Assembly: GCA_022818135.1 (NCBI GenBank) | Contig: JAFMSR010000002.1 | Location: 51,254,348-51,318,347 of the forward strand | From: Saxidomus purpurata | Lineage: Eukaryota > Mollusca > Bivalvia > Venerida > Veneridae | Direction: 5' to 3' | DNA length: 64,000 nt | Shown here: piece by piece, positions 12,301 through 24,044 of the stretch | How the letters are laid out: each line of letters starts with the position of its first letter | How positions within the stretch are numbered: the stretch's first letter is position 1 | The notes under the pieces: model-generated | The model's input: the letters and a program-made list of their open reading frames with translations, nothing else | What the model was told of the DNA's origin: nothing | The model's database searches: none | Made by a program: the position numbers and the translations under genes

Positions 12301-12688
12301 CAAAGAGAAAAAAAATGTAGAAATAATTTATAGGATATAGTAACACTATAATTATATATAAATATTTATCACATGGACTATGTCATAACTAAAACATTTC
12401 GTTACTCTATAAGCTCTAAATGAAAGAGATATCATAAATCATAAAAATACATGTATATAAAATAAATAAGGTTTTAATGATAAAGCACACTGTAAAATAT
12501 TAAGTATGCACATACAAATGTGTGTCACAGAAAATTCTTTGGCAAGTACAATATAGATATTGAAGAACAACTTAAACCGTAAGAAAACATATATGCGGCT
12601 TTACATAACAAGTGTTCGTAATGATATGTTTCAATTTGTTCATGAGAAATGTTGTTTTTTGCACTAGAAGGCGAAAAACCGGCAACAT

Positions 12689-14598
12689 CTAGATGAATAA
12701 CTGTTGTTTTGCATCTATGACATAATTTTGAATAGATGTTAAATCGCTAATACCCCTTAAGACGACCCAATAAGCAGCCTTCATTTGTTCGGCACGGTTC
12801 GACTCAGCTCTGTTTTGAAAATGGCTCGAAACATGACCACTCGGAACAGGTGAGCACGGTTCACAATTAAGTGATCTAAGTATGAGCTTCATTTCGCACA
12901 TCGACCGATATATTCCATCTTGCCAATCAGTGAACTTTTTTTGTGTGCTTGTTTCAATATCCGAGTTTATCAGTCCGCTTGCATTATGGAGAGTCTCTAT
13001 ATAATTAGCAAGTTCATTCAAGCGCTCGTAAACAATGTGTGTATTGTTGCAAAAATTTGGCATCCCACCATTCCTCTGAAAATAATCCGAATATTTATAC
13101 ATTTATAAAGTTTTATAACAGCTTGCGAACTTTTCTATACATTTTAAGACGATGTAGTAATGAGAACCATTTTACATTTTGTTAAGCTGATCAAATTCTT
13201 ATGTATTTTGGTTGAACGTGTTACTATACTTTCAGACTTACATTACTGAGAAACAAAATGTAATATCAACATTTACACGATTTCATGTAATGCGCATTCT
13301 GAATCTTCATAGATTTAGTTGGTATGCCAAATCTGTATACAGTTACGATCGGTCATGATTAAGTTGTCAAGATAACTACTAATTGTCGAGAGTTAACAGA
13401 AAATACATTTTCCTTATCTTATTATAGATTTATCAGAATAACGTTCAAATATTGATAATCGATAGGTATATTTGTATGACATAAGTCTAAGAATTAAGTA
13501 TTGTTTTGCTAACACGACAATATCGGTCACATTAAATGATAATTAATAATGAAATAAGAGAATAAATTTATTCCGGTCACTTACATATTGCACCTTTTCA
13601 TTATCAGTTTCTTCAGTTATCTGTTCCCTTTCGTTAAGTTCAACAAGCCACTTGTCTTCTATCTAAAATGTTTTACACACACTTCTTTATAAACTATTTT
13701 CTAGCCTACAGAAAACATCTATTTTACTAGAAACTATTTATGCTTTCCAGAAATCAATGTAATTATAATAAGATACTGCAATTTGTTACTAATCAAAACA
13801 ACAACAACAAAACAAAAACAACACAACAAAAATTAGCAGGACTTATTACTCAGTTATGTAACAGACATGAATTGACAAGCCTGTAATAAAATTGCTTTAT
13901 TATGTTATAAAAAGCCATTGTGTGAAAGGAATTAAAGTACTGACGTTACATTTTTTTTGTATTAAGATATTAAACTTTGATACTAGATACTGCCAATGAA
14001 GAAACATCCTGACAATGCAAAATTTAAACGATGAAAAACTTTACTTACATATGGTTTTATGTCTTCAGCTGAATATCTGGCTCCCACTATTTTTGGTTCA
14101 AGGTCGTTCAAATATCTCATCAAAGTCGCGTTTGTAGTAGGTTCATTGTTCGCCGGATTGCAATTTCCTTCCGCAGAAAAGCAGGGTGGAAGTCGTGTTT
14201 CTCGAACAGTTCTTGATAAAACGCCTGCCATACTTCCGGTCATGGAGGACACAAATATGCAGAAACCTAAAATAAAATTGAAAATATGTATTTAGTAAAT
14301 TTTAGATATCCAGTTTCATATTGTACAGTGTTGTTTAAAAACAATTCTTAAGTAATATCCATAGTTTTTAATACTTTTTTTATTGCTTTCATCTTTTTTG
14401 TTTTAAGAAATATGACTTCTATGAATTAAAAAAAAATCATGAAGTCATCTGAATACTACATAAATAAAACCGAATTTCATTTTTGTTATTTAAAGATATT
14501 CATTTAACTGAAGGTCTTGTCAAACCGCATCTATTCAGTGAAATATCAAAACAATATTGCTTGATAAATCATAACGTACATAAGTACACAAAAGCCAT
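12689..14598 (-). CDS. A1: secreted four-helix, class I cytokine-like protein
   Basis: Four coding exons, all GT-AG: 14598-14580 (19 nt), 14266-14049 (218 nt), 13662-13585 (78 nt) and 13075-12689 (387 nt with stop), giving 233 residues. Intron phases are 1, 0, 0. Residues 1-20 are a leader (MAFVYLCFCIFVS...). Cys35 and Cys42 precede helix A (about 50-76). Exon 3 codes for a charged loop. Exon 4 holds helix B (116-138), helix C (144-175, ending in C-E-P-C at 176-179), a loop, and an amphipathic helix D (198-231, with YWVVLRGISDL). N-glycosylation sequons occur at N52, N116 and N136. The start was chosen because the 19-nt exon, its GTACGT donor and its phase are conserved in A2 and A3. A1 lacks one cysteine (Ser163) that the paralogues keep, and one residue before N136. 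A class I cytokine identity is inference; the family is not recognised by sequence. Other secreted helical proteins are possible. Confidence 0.8.
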
Positions 14599-14700
14599 GC
14601 TAATTCTTTATCAAATATTTTAATGTCTACAGCTGATTTTATAGTAACAAGAGTCTTAGTTTGTCTCGTTTTCTTTTGTTTAAGAAAGACATTCTTCGTG

Positions 14701-14930
14701 ATTTTATATACAACAGGTGATGGAAATTCAGTTTGAGTCATGTATTCCAATTTTAGAAGTGAAATTAAAACGCCGACACATCGTAAGTATTTAGATACCA
14801 AACCTGTATTTTTTATGCACTACGTAGTTTCCTTGTTTCTATAAAAGTTTAAAGAAACTATTCATTACATTGATCGTTCATCTTAGATGTGATTTTCAGG
14901 TACTTGACTCTTCCGAGTGTTTGTGGGAAG
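14701..14930 (-). promoter_or_regulatory. A1 core promoter and upstream blocks
   Basis: On the gene strand: a TATA box (TATATAAAAT, 14710-14701), a Rel/NF-kB-like GGAAATTC on the opposite strand (14722-14729), GAAACAAGGAAAC (14827-14840) resembling an IRF-type GAAA repeat, and ACTCGGAAGAGTCAAGTACC (about 14900-14920) with an ETS-like CGGAAG core. All four occur in the same order before A2 and A3. A TGTGGGAA word (CSL-like) is also present here. Factor assignments are by motif resemblance only. Confidence 0.6.
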
Positions 14931-15586
14931 TCTGTGGGATATAACATTTAAAATTCTCTTCTGGTTTCGTAAGTTATCGTAGTAAACTAATATGCAGCTA
15001 TTCGACATGCAGATATTGTCCCAACATTTGACTTATTTTTATTTATACGACAAAGTTAGTTAAAATAAAGGGCAACCATTCAGTAAGTTTGATAAATGTA
15101 TTTTGTGACAATATATACCGTACCTGTTTCTGATCGGTGCAAGCAAGTGACAAAATGCATATAACGCAGGAAAAAAAACATCAAACAATTATAATCCAAT
15201 ATTAGTTATGCCAAGTTACAAAATTCTACTCAATCTAGTGCCGTCGCGTTTCTTATATCACAAAATTGAGGTTGCCACAGGGTATTGTCTGCGTGTGCTT
15301 TCCTTGGGGAGATCTTTTTGAGATCTTTTCATAACCATTTATATCTAAACGCATTAAACTTGTTTTATCTACGAGGAATTTTAAGTTTGGTTGGATCTGA
15401 TTCTGTTTAATTTCAGAACATATAGGTTTTTTTGTATTCAGATTATACCATTTTTTAAATTATGCAAAGCCCAATAAAAGAACAATTGACGAACTTTTGC
15501 AGAATAGCATGTATGTTTGCTAAAATTAAGATTTCGTTGTTTTTGCAAATCATCGACTTTAAGTTGGAAATACATGTTTCCTTCAA

Positions 15587-15965
15587 TTAAAGAGGCACTC
15601 CCTAAAACTGGTATACAATTAGAAAATTTACAAAGCAAAAACGATAGAATATTTGCAAGTATTATTACTTTACCTAAAAGTTTAAGCTATACATTCCAGT
15701 CACCATTGGTAAAATCAGTGTTTTAAAAATTGGTTGAAGTACCGTAAATTATTCAAGTCTCTATGTAAAGTTATTGTTGTGCAATTAATGGGTGGATAGC
15801 GATTTATTACAAATGGTCTGTATGCTGATTATTTTTGCTAAAATGAGGCAATTTTCGATATAGATTGTTCTTTAAAAGTGTATTCATTTATCATTTTATA
15901 TTCATTGAACACATTATTTATGTTTTGCAAATATAATCTGCTAGATGCAGGGAGTGTACCTTTAA
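15587..15965. repeat. Family-A MITE, copy 3 (inverted relative to copies 1-2)
   Basis: Left end TTAAAGAGGCACTCCCTA and right end GCAGGGAGTGTACCTTTAA. The interior matches copy 2 in reverse (for example GCTAGATGCAGGG near the right end and AATTAATGGGTGGAT in the middle). No coding capacity. Confidence 0.8.
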
Positions 15966-16196
15966 TAAACTTTACGGAAGTAAACTGTATTATGAATACA
16001 AATAATTCTTTTTAAATCTATTGTATCGAATCATCGCACAATCAAACTGCAAGATCACACAGATATCCTGTTTTCAAAATTAGCTATAAGTATTACATAA
16101 AATTATGAAAGCTTGAAACAGTTGGAGGCATAAAATCCACCATTAAGAATTACTGCTATTAACATTACGATTCAGATTAAGAAATGATTTTGTTTT

Positions 16197-17245
16197 TATG
16201 CCCCCGAAGGGTGGCATATTAAAATCGCACCGTCCGTCCGTCTGTCCGTCTGTCCGTATATGCCCAGTAGACATTACGGGGTTAGGGTTTGAGTACAACT
16301 TAGCATTGTGAGGTTCTTTGAGTTCATTCCGTCATTATGGGGTTAAAAATGGCATTGTAGGGTTAAATAATTGTATTGTGGGGTTGAAAAAGATGAAAGA
16401 AAGATCAAAGGCATAACCTCACAAAGTCCGTTTGGTAAGTACGTCCGTCCGTCTGTGCGTCCCCACTTACAAGTTCGTGTCCGGACTGTAACTCTTTCAT
16501 GCATTGAAGGATTATAAAATAACTTTGCACAAATGTCTAGCACATCAAGACGACGTGTCGCGTGCAAGACCCACGTCCCTAGCTCAAAGGTCAAGGTCAT
16601 ACTTAGAGTTTGAAGGTAATGGATTTCTCTATATATGCATATATGCACACATTCATGTCCGGACTGTAACTTTGTCATGCATTGAAGTATTATAAAATAA
16701 CTTTGCACAAATGTCTAGCACATCAAGACGACGTGTCAAGTGCAAGACCCACGTCCCTACCTCAAAGGTCAAGGTCACATTTAGAGTTTTTAGGTTATGG
16801 AATCCTGTATATATGTATACATTTGTGTCCGGACTTTATCATGCTTTGAAGGATTTTAAAATAACTTGGCACAAATGTCTATCACATCAAGCCGATATGT
16901 TGCGTGCAAGACCTAAGTCCCTACCTTAAAGGTCAAGGTCACACTTACAGTTTATTTGTAATGGAATCCTTTATATATGCATACATTTGTGTCAGGATTG
17001 TAACTTTTTAATGCATTAATTGATTTAAAATAACTTGGCACAAATGTTCAGCACATCAAGACAATGTGTTGTCTGCATGAACCATGTCCCTACCTCAAAG
17101 GTCAAGGTCATACTTAGTGTTTAAAAGTAATGGAATACTGTATGCATCGTTATTCTGTCATGCATGGAAGGATTTTAAAATTCATAGCACATTTATTGAG
17201 CACATGGAGAGGACACAGACTGTGAGGCACCTCTTTCGGGGGCAT
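16197..17245. mobile_element. TIR element with internal ~170-bp tandem units
   Basis: Bounded by perfect 11-bp inverted termini, ATGCCCCCGAA (16198-16208) and TTCGGGGGCAT (17235-17245). Inside, after a CCGTCCGTCTGTCC run, there are four to five diverged tandem units of about 165-180 bp, each beginning near GTCCGGACTGTAAC and including CAAAGGTCAAGGTCA. ORFs here follow the repeat and are not genes. It is non-autonomous; I associate such cassettes with bivalve genomes. Confidence 0.8.
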
Positions 17246-18542
17246 TCGTCACTTGTGAGGGACAGCTCTTGTTACAACTTGATATGAAATTTTGCATCTA
17301 TGCTTAGTGTAATCGAGAAGACACATGTTGACTTCTTGCAAAGAGGGTAGGGAGTCAAAAGGAGCAAATAGTAAATTTGTTTGAAAGCCAAACGTAAAAA
17401 AACATATTTCATTTTTGTTTTCTATTTGTTAGGGCACCTCAAAACCAAACTAATTAGTCGTCGATTAGCTAAAAATTTGTACATGTTTGTGAAATGTATC
17501 GGTCATTAATGGCATTTATGTTTCAGACATTACGATTATTAAACACTACACCACAACATATGATAAACAGTTATATAATAAATAACATTGTTTACGTTTC
17601 GGCCATGTGTGTCAAAACCACAAATTGATTTTAAGCGGATGAAATATAAAGATCTTTGAAGTATTCATGCTGCAATTTGATAGCCCTTCGTTGGGTTTTA
17701 ACTATGTTTCAAGTTTGTTTTTGGAAGTTTAAACTTTCGGTAAGAGCAGCGCATTCCACCCTATTGATGTTGTGTAATAGGTGATGTAACATCTGTCATA
17801 ACATAATTATACAAACACATATATTAATAAAACGATCTGATCGTGAGGCTTCTAATATTATATGTCTTCAGACTTATGTCAGCGGGCAGTTAAACAGTTG
17901 CAGTTGATAGAGCTTTAGCTTATATATCACATCTTACCTAATGTAAAATTGACTATGTCATATTCATATGAATTATTCATTTCTGAAAAGTAATGAATTA
18001 CAATCAATTTGGTGGATGAAATCATGCATATGAATATTTTATTATTAATATCGTTAATTGCACGATTTAATTTGCGTGAAACGTTTCATTTTTCTTTCAC
18101 TTTCAACAACCAGCATAATACATTAATGCAAACAATATCTAATCAGTTTTGGTTTGTTAATTGATTCAATTTCAAGTTTATATGGAATTACTTTCAATGC
18201 GGATATGTGTAGAAGAGGTGCTTTGTTAGTAACCCACAACCTGTAAAGCTATACAAACTTTCGTTAGTTTCATTTCCAAATCAAAACAAAACAATGAGAG
18301 TAGATAATCAGATACTGCAGTCGTTTAACGAAGTGTAAAATTGATAAGAGTATTCTGACAAGGATTATTTATAATGTCATAGTATAGAATTAGATTAAAG
18401 TCATATTACCATTCAAAATGACCACATTAGGTTATAGTCAAGAATTATGCTGAAAACACAGTCACTGTGGATGCTTTAAAACATATAAGAAATAAGTTTT
18501 ACCAAGTTATTTCTGTTATTGACAGAAAAACTAAGATAGGTA
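17246..18542. other. Unannotated 1.3-kb interval
   Basis: AT-rich with no supported gene, RNA gene or repeat. It separates the TIR element from the second copy of the 5.2-kb duplicated segment. Confidence 0.5.
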
Positions 18543-18924
18543 GATTATTTATTTTTGACTAGGATAGTCAAAAAAATATTTTTTACAGAATTCCTCTATA
18601 TCTAATAAATCAATGAAACTGTTATACAGATCTATATTGTTTGGTTATAACTATGGCAATGTTTATTATTCTAGAAGTATAAATCACTGATGGCCACTTT
18701 GAACGGTTATATCACTTTAATATATCATAAGAAGTGACACTTCAAACATTTTTTGACAAAGCTGTATACAATGACCTCAATATAAGACGTGATTCGGCTG
18801 CACTCCTTTTTGATATATAGGTTGTTAACTGGTTTGATAGTTTTAAAGTTTTGTGAGTTCTATTCATCCCTTATGTCTGAGATTTTTGCATTAATTTTGT
18901 TCATATAATTCTTTTACGGTTCTG

Positions 18925-19320
18925 TCGTCCGAAATCACAATGTAAATTTATATATATATACAATTGTGCCTGATGAATTGCATGAAACGCGTAGCACAGT
19001 TAATTTGGTTAATTAAATCATTATTTTAAAGCCATATCAAGTCATTTTTATTTAATTCATTATATATATTGCCTTTTCCGGCATTTAAAGGGTTTTAAAC
19101 CTTAGGACTATATATATCATATTGAATAAATTAATATATGTTGGCAAATTTTACACAATATATTGGTCAAACTGTGAAACTGTGAATCCAAAAGTCTTAT
19201 CAGAACAAACCTGAACGAACAACTTTTGAAAGTGGCAACCAATCTAAATACCTTAAAAATGGGGACATAGTGTTTACAAATAGAGAACATTTGTCGTATG
19301 AACAGAACATATTATGTCCA
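18925..19320 (+). mobile_element. Penelope-like element remnant, second copy
   Basis: Same content as 6360-6770: the hammerhead-like motif followed by a short frame with CAATATATTGGTCAAACTG (QYIGQT). It differs by a deletion of about 17 bp after ATATATCATATTG and a few substitutions. Confidence 0.5.
18962..19001 (+). ncRNA. Candidate type-I hammerhead ribozyme, second copy
   Basis: Identical to the motif at 6403-6442 except for one T-to-C change in the short stem II (ATTGCAT). CTGATGA, GAAAC, ACGCGTA and both stem I arms are unchanged. This only reflects recent duplication, so it is not independent evidence of selection. Confidence 0.55.
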
Positions 19321-20865
19321 GCAGGAAAGAACAAATCATTATGCGAATGCAACGTGGCATTGTTTGGCAATAAACTAGATCACTGAAGTTTACAAGATTA
19401 TACTTATTTGGTTAATATTTGATATTCTTTAAAAAAACGTACACAATTATACGAATTAAGTACTGTAATTGAGAAATTGAAGTAAAAAAAGTATACAGTT
19501 CAATATAATTTATGAAAATTTCACACAATTGCAAACAACTATGTTGTATACAATAATCTGATTATTTTCCAGTGTCTGGAAAAAAGATAACTCACTCACT
19601 TATAACGTACATGTATAGACCCCGAAAATGCAAGAGCAGAAAAAAAACGAATTGACATATAATATTGTTCTGAACTGTATCTCTGTGTAGCTGTACGAGT
19701 CACATATATTGTTCTGGTGGTGATGTTGCAGCATTAGCTAATTTTATATGATTTGTAGAAGATAAACATATTTTGCCTAAATCTTCGTCAACGTCAGTAT
19801 ATCATGTTAAGTGTTTCTTATAACATGTAGCGAAATAAATTCCTGAACTCCATTCTAACCCGAATTAATGTTCATTATGTTAATGATAAGAGGCGATAAT
19901 CTCATGAAAACTGATAAATTTTCTTTGCGCAATGACGCCAAATATCCTTAAAATGTTTTTATTACTAGTATTTACTAGATTTATCATATTATTTCAACTT
20001 CCCCAAGTGACTTCCTTTAGCAAACATATGCACAAAACGACTCAGTTGAACATTGACATAGATATTACATTTGGATGCTTGAAATGATGGTCGAGATTAA
20101 AGTCATTGATAATAAAGTTATGACTTAATTTTCTCTGGTTTATAGATGAAGTACTGACGGAAAACCACGCAACCTTAGTAAGTATTTGCATTCAATGTTT
20201 CATACTATTTTGGGTAACAGTAGTGTATTTACCGATGGTAATCCTACTTAATACATTTAAAAGTGGGTACTGATATTTTTTGTGGTCCCCCGTTTTAATT
20301 GCAAGGCTTGGCTTTATAATTGAAAGTGGGTAGAGTTTCGACCGACTTGTAGATCGAACGTGATGTTATCTTAGGTGATAGTATCAATAAACCTCACTTG
20401 TGTTAGCCGTGTCTGCTTGTTAAACTTTTTGTAATATAACCGTAAATGGCGAAAGTTAGGTTGACGCTTTACACGCTGTAGTGTAGGCAACTGGTGAAAC
20501 TGAAATACCATAAACTAGCCATAGTGTCACGTGGTGTTCACCGCAATCTTAGATATTGCTTGATGAATATCTATTAGCTGATTATCGAAGATAATGAAAA
20601 TATCTGGAGATAGATTTAGGATATCTAATTCTATATCATAATGAAATATTAAGGCTTCCGTGTATTTATGCTACATTTATAAACCACTGCTTTTGCATAG
20701 AAAGGAACATATGAATAAGATTGTAAATGATACATTTTACGAACGATGAGGCCAGAAAGTAGGCATTAAGATGTTCTGATCTTCAATATTTTCAAAAACT
20801 TTTGTTAATTGTTGTTATATTTTAACGAACGTGCGTAGTCAAGTTGTCATGTAGCGGTCAATCAT

Positions 20866-21236
20866 TTAAAGCTGCTTGCTCTCAGTTACCGTTGAAAAAA
20901 GTATTTTTTTTAAAAATTGACATCCTAATACATAAATATAAAACTAAAGGCTAGAATAAAAATATAAGCAAACATCTAGGTAGGAAATTGCCGAAATCGA
21001 TTGAAAATGTTGGTTTTACGGCACCGCTACATTATATGTTTTTATTGGAGTTTCAAAAGCATTTGCAACGCTTTATTATTTGGTAGCGTATAATTTGAAA
21101 TCTACAGATATACATGTACGTGTCAGGAATTTATACTGGAGCCTTTTGTATGACTATATGTTCTAAAAGATGTTATTTTCATACTGTTTGAAGAACTTTA
21201 TTTTTTTAACTAAAATCTGAGAGAGAGCAGCTTTAA
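20866..21236. repeat. Family-B MITE, copy 2
   Basis: Same insertion as copy 1, carried along by segmental duplication. Ends TTAAAGCTGCTTGC and GAGCAGCTTTAA. Confidence 0.85.
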
Positions 21237-22941
21237 ATGGCAGTTGTTTTGTGTAATGTTTAAAGGTGAAAGCAACTTCGATCATTTTTATGTAAACGGA
21301 AACAGCAGTGTCGAAAATGCGGAAACCACTGAAACTTGCGTGTTTCAGGCGTTCTGCTTTGCTGTTTTGCTATTTTGTTGTGCCCCAAAAGGCATTCCTG
21401 GACTTATGCTGAAACAAAGTATATTGGCCGTAACTAGCAAAGAACACTGAAAATGCAACCCCATTCACAAATACCTACCGTCCGAAAAACACACATTTGA
21501 ATCTGGAACCACTGGTTGATCAACGCTGGAAGTTGTACACTGATAATCCAATGCACGAGTGATCACGTTTTACTACTACATTGTATGACCACCTACCACA
21601 ATGTATACATGCAGTATAGCTTAAAGTGGAATTATGCGCATATTTTTCAAGTAAATATCCGGCTGAAATAGGTGTGTGTATAAAAGGTTAGAGGAAATAA
21701 TAGATTTTAACCAAATACACCAAACTTTTGCCGCTACCAATACGAGATAATAACTTTCCAAATATAACTTTTCTTATTTTGACTGGGAGAGTTTTTTTTA
21801 GAAAAACAAACAACTGCATGCAGGAGTTGCTTCCCTTCCACTGCCAAATATCTACCAACAACAACAACAACACAAGGGAGATCACTGCGAAGAAAGGAAC
21901 TATTCTTTTATCAGTTTTTTTTTTTATTTCTAAAGCACCAACTTCAAATACTAATGCGGCATTATCATTAATTTAACACATTTAAATGCACAGTGACCAA
22001 AAATTGCTTTTATAAAACTGTCACCGAAAATACACTATGTGCAATAAGATGCGCATAATGTCACTTTAACGAGTCTATCATGATAATGTTTTCAATATTG
22101 CAATTAAAGCTAACGACCATCAAAGGTGCGTTACACCAAGTGTAAAAGTGCACCCGAGGTCCACTGTCCGATGCCTTAAAGTAGTATATGAAAGAATATT
22201 TTGATTTTGAAATGATCTGTGACTTACAGCTTCTCCTCGGCGGCTTTCACCGTTGTAAGCTGGTAAACTTAATTTAAAGTTCAGGCTTTTGCGTTATTTC
22301 CACACTTGCGATTTTATGATGGTAAGACTTCCTAGCACTGTAAGAAATGTGCGGGAAGAATTTACAGCGATGTTTATGTGTTCTTATACCATTGATTGAA
22401 ATTATTAACCACGGGAGATATGTATAATTGTACCTCTTATAACTTTTGCATCTGCAGTTTATCAAACATAACTATTGAAGTTACGGAATAATGCTACATG
22501 TACATGTACACCCGCAAGGGTTTAACTACTCATGTTCACTTTAGGCAGATGAGCAACCTGTCCATTTGCAAATAAAGGGTTTAATGTCAATAACATACAA
22601 CATAACTAGATTATTGAAGTTTCATTTTAATTATCTGAACTAACCAATAATATCTTAAATTAACCCAGTGGGGGCTGGGGCTACATGTTTAAAATGCTTT
22701 TATTTCCTGAAAAAGCTTGTTCAGAATTTGATTATATTTGGCAAAAGTAATCAACTTCGTAATTTCTAAGAATTGAAAATTTAAAATATTGTTGTGTGTT
22801 TTTGTTTTTAGAAATGTGACCCTTAAGCGGGTGTAGCATAGAAACTTAAGAATTTTTGTTTTCTGAAACTAATAGTGCTGATTTAATTCAACTTGCAGCG
22901 TCTCAGTTATGTATTACTGTAAGATGCAGCAAAAAGAACAA

Positions 22942-23034
22942 AAAAACAAAAATAATATCAAACAGGGAATGCCACGTACCAAAAACGCAGCCTCCCCAAA
23001 ACGAACCCCACAGCACCCAGAAGTGCACACCACC

Positions 23035-23112
<78 letters not shown>

Positions 23113-23277
23113 CACACGACACACACACACAATCATGTACACACACACATATACACTACCAACACACACTAGCATACAAAGCAAACACACGAGGACAAAA
23201 CGAACAATTAAAGGAACACAGTGGGGCACCGCCTTGGAACGGTCAGTGGCAAAAACACCACTGGGGAGCTTAAACAA
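22942..23277. mobile_element. CA-microsatellite-bearing insertion
   Basis: About 336 bp present only in copy 2 of the duplicated segment. It has a conserved left arm (AACAGGGAATGCCACGTACC, then CGCAGCCTCCCCAAAACG), a long interrupted AC repeat (about 23035-23150) and a right arm with GGGGCACCGCCTTGGAACGG and a CAGTGG...CCACTG hairpin. AACAA occurs at both borders, compatible with a 5-bp target duplication. A second, right-truncated copy lies inverted at 32148-32331. The Cys/Val and His/Thr ORFs here are low-complexity artefacts. Confidence 0.75.
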
Positions 23278-24044
23278 CTCCTCAGAGATAAGGTCCCAAT
23301 GGGGTGTTGAAATTTTTAATGCTTCTTTTTTCTGAAAAAGCTTGTCAGAATTTGATTTTGTTTGGCACAACTGGTCAGTTTTTTATTCTCTAACAACGGA
23401 ACATTTAGAAACGGCTTTGTACTGAATGAAGGGATGTCGTGCTTTTATTACATAATTATTCTATATAGAAACTTAAGAATTATTGTTGTCTGTAACTAGT
23501 AGTACTGATTTAATTTAACTTACGACAATTAAGTTCTATATGGCTGTAACTTGAAGAAAGAAATTAGCCCATTGGAGATGATGCCCGAGTGGGATGGTGA
23601 AATTTTAAAAATGCTTTTTTCACTGAAATAGACAAACCAACATACTTTCCAGGTGTTCTTTTTCAGCTTGAAGACGATCACACCGTAACGAAGAAATATT
23701 TTAAATTTTGATTTCACCCTTTCAATTAGTCCACAGATTTACTGTAGGTGAGATCCATTTGACTCTTCATCTTTAACTTTTTCATTAATGAATTGTGGTA
23801 CCACACTTAAAATTTATAAAGTTTATGTCTTATTTAGCGCTTTACATAATGTGCTGTCTACATTCGATTGAAATATACAAACTTCAGAGTTTTTGCAGTT
23901 AAAAGTTGTACTGTTCCGTTTTGGAAATCAGTTGAAAATCACTCCAAACCCGGTGAACAAAAATCACAAATAAGGTATTTAATCGTCAGCATCATTTCTC
24001 ACATACATGCAAGCCTATCAATGACCATTCGTGACCCGAGCTTA

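Larger units (their letters stand above)
12313..15430. repeat. Inverted duplicon containing gene A1
   Basis: This whole block matches 34432-37650 in opposite orientation, including the 3' flank of the gene, all exons and introns, the promoter, and about 500 bp further upstream (a shared stretch with CTGTGGCAACCTCAATTTTG). Left edge: AATGTAGAAATAA. Right edge: TTTAATTTCAGAAC. The identity is clearly lower than that of the 5.2-kb duplicates, so this duplication is older. Confidence 0.85.
18543..24044. repeat. Duplicated 5.2-kb segment, copy 2
   Basis: Collinear with 5976-11178, about 12.5-12.9 kb downstream and in the same orientation. Beyond small indels the main difference is an insertion at 22942-23277 carrying a long CA repeat. 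Like copy 1, it lies on the 3' side of a minus-strand A gene (A2 here, A1 there). Confidence 0.92.

Noticed and set aside
14535..14801. 88-codon minus ORF upstream of A1, at first considered as the leader exon
   Set aside because: It starts with TTG, overlaps the TATA box and the GGAAATTC block, and has no equivalent start in A3. The conserved 19-nt exon downstream explains the leader with the right phase.
22856..23370. Several ORFs of 62-159 codons over the CA repeat
   Set aside because: They are translations of a dinucleotide repeat (Thr-His and Cys-Val runs) in multiple frames; no gene context.
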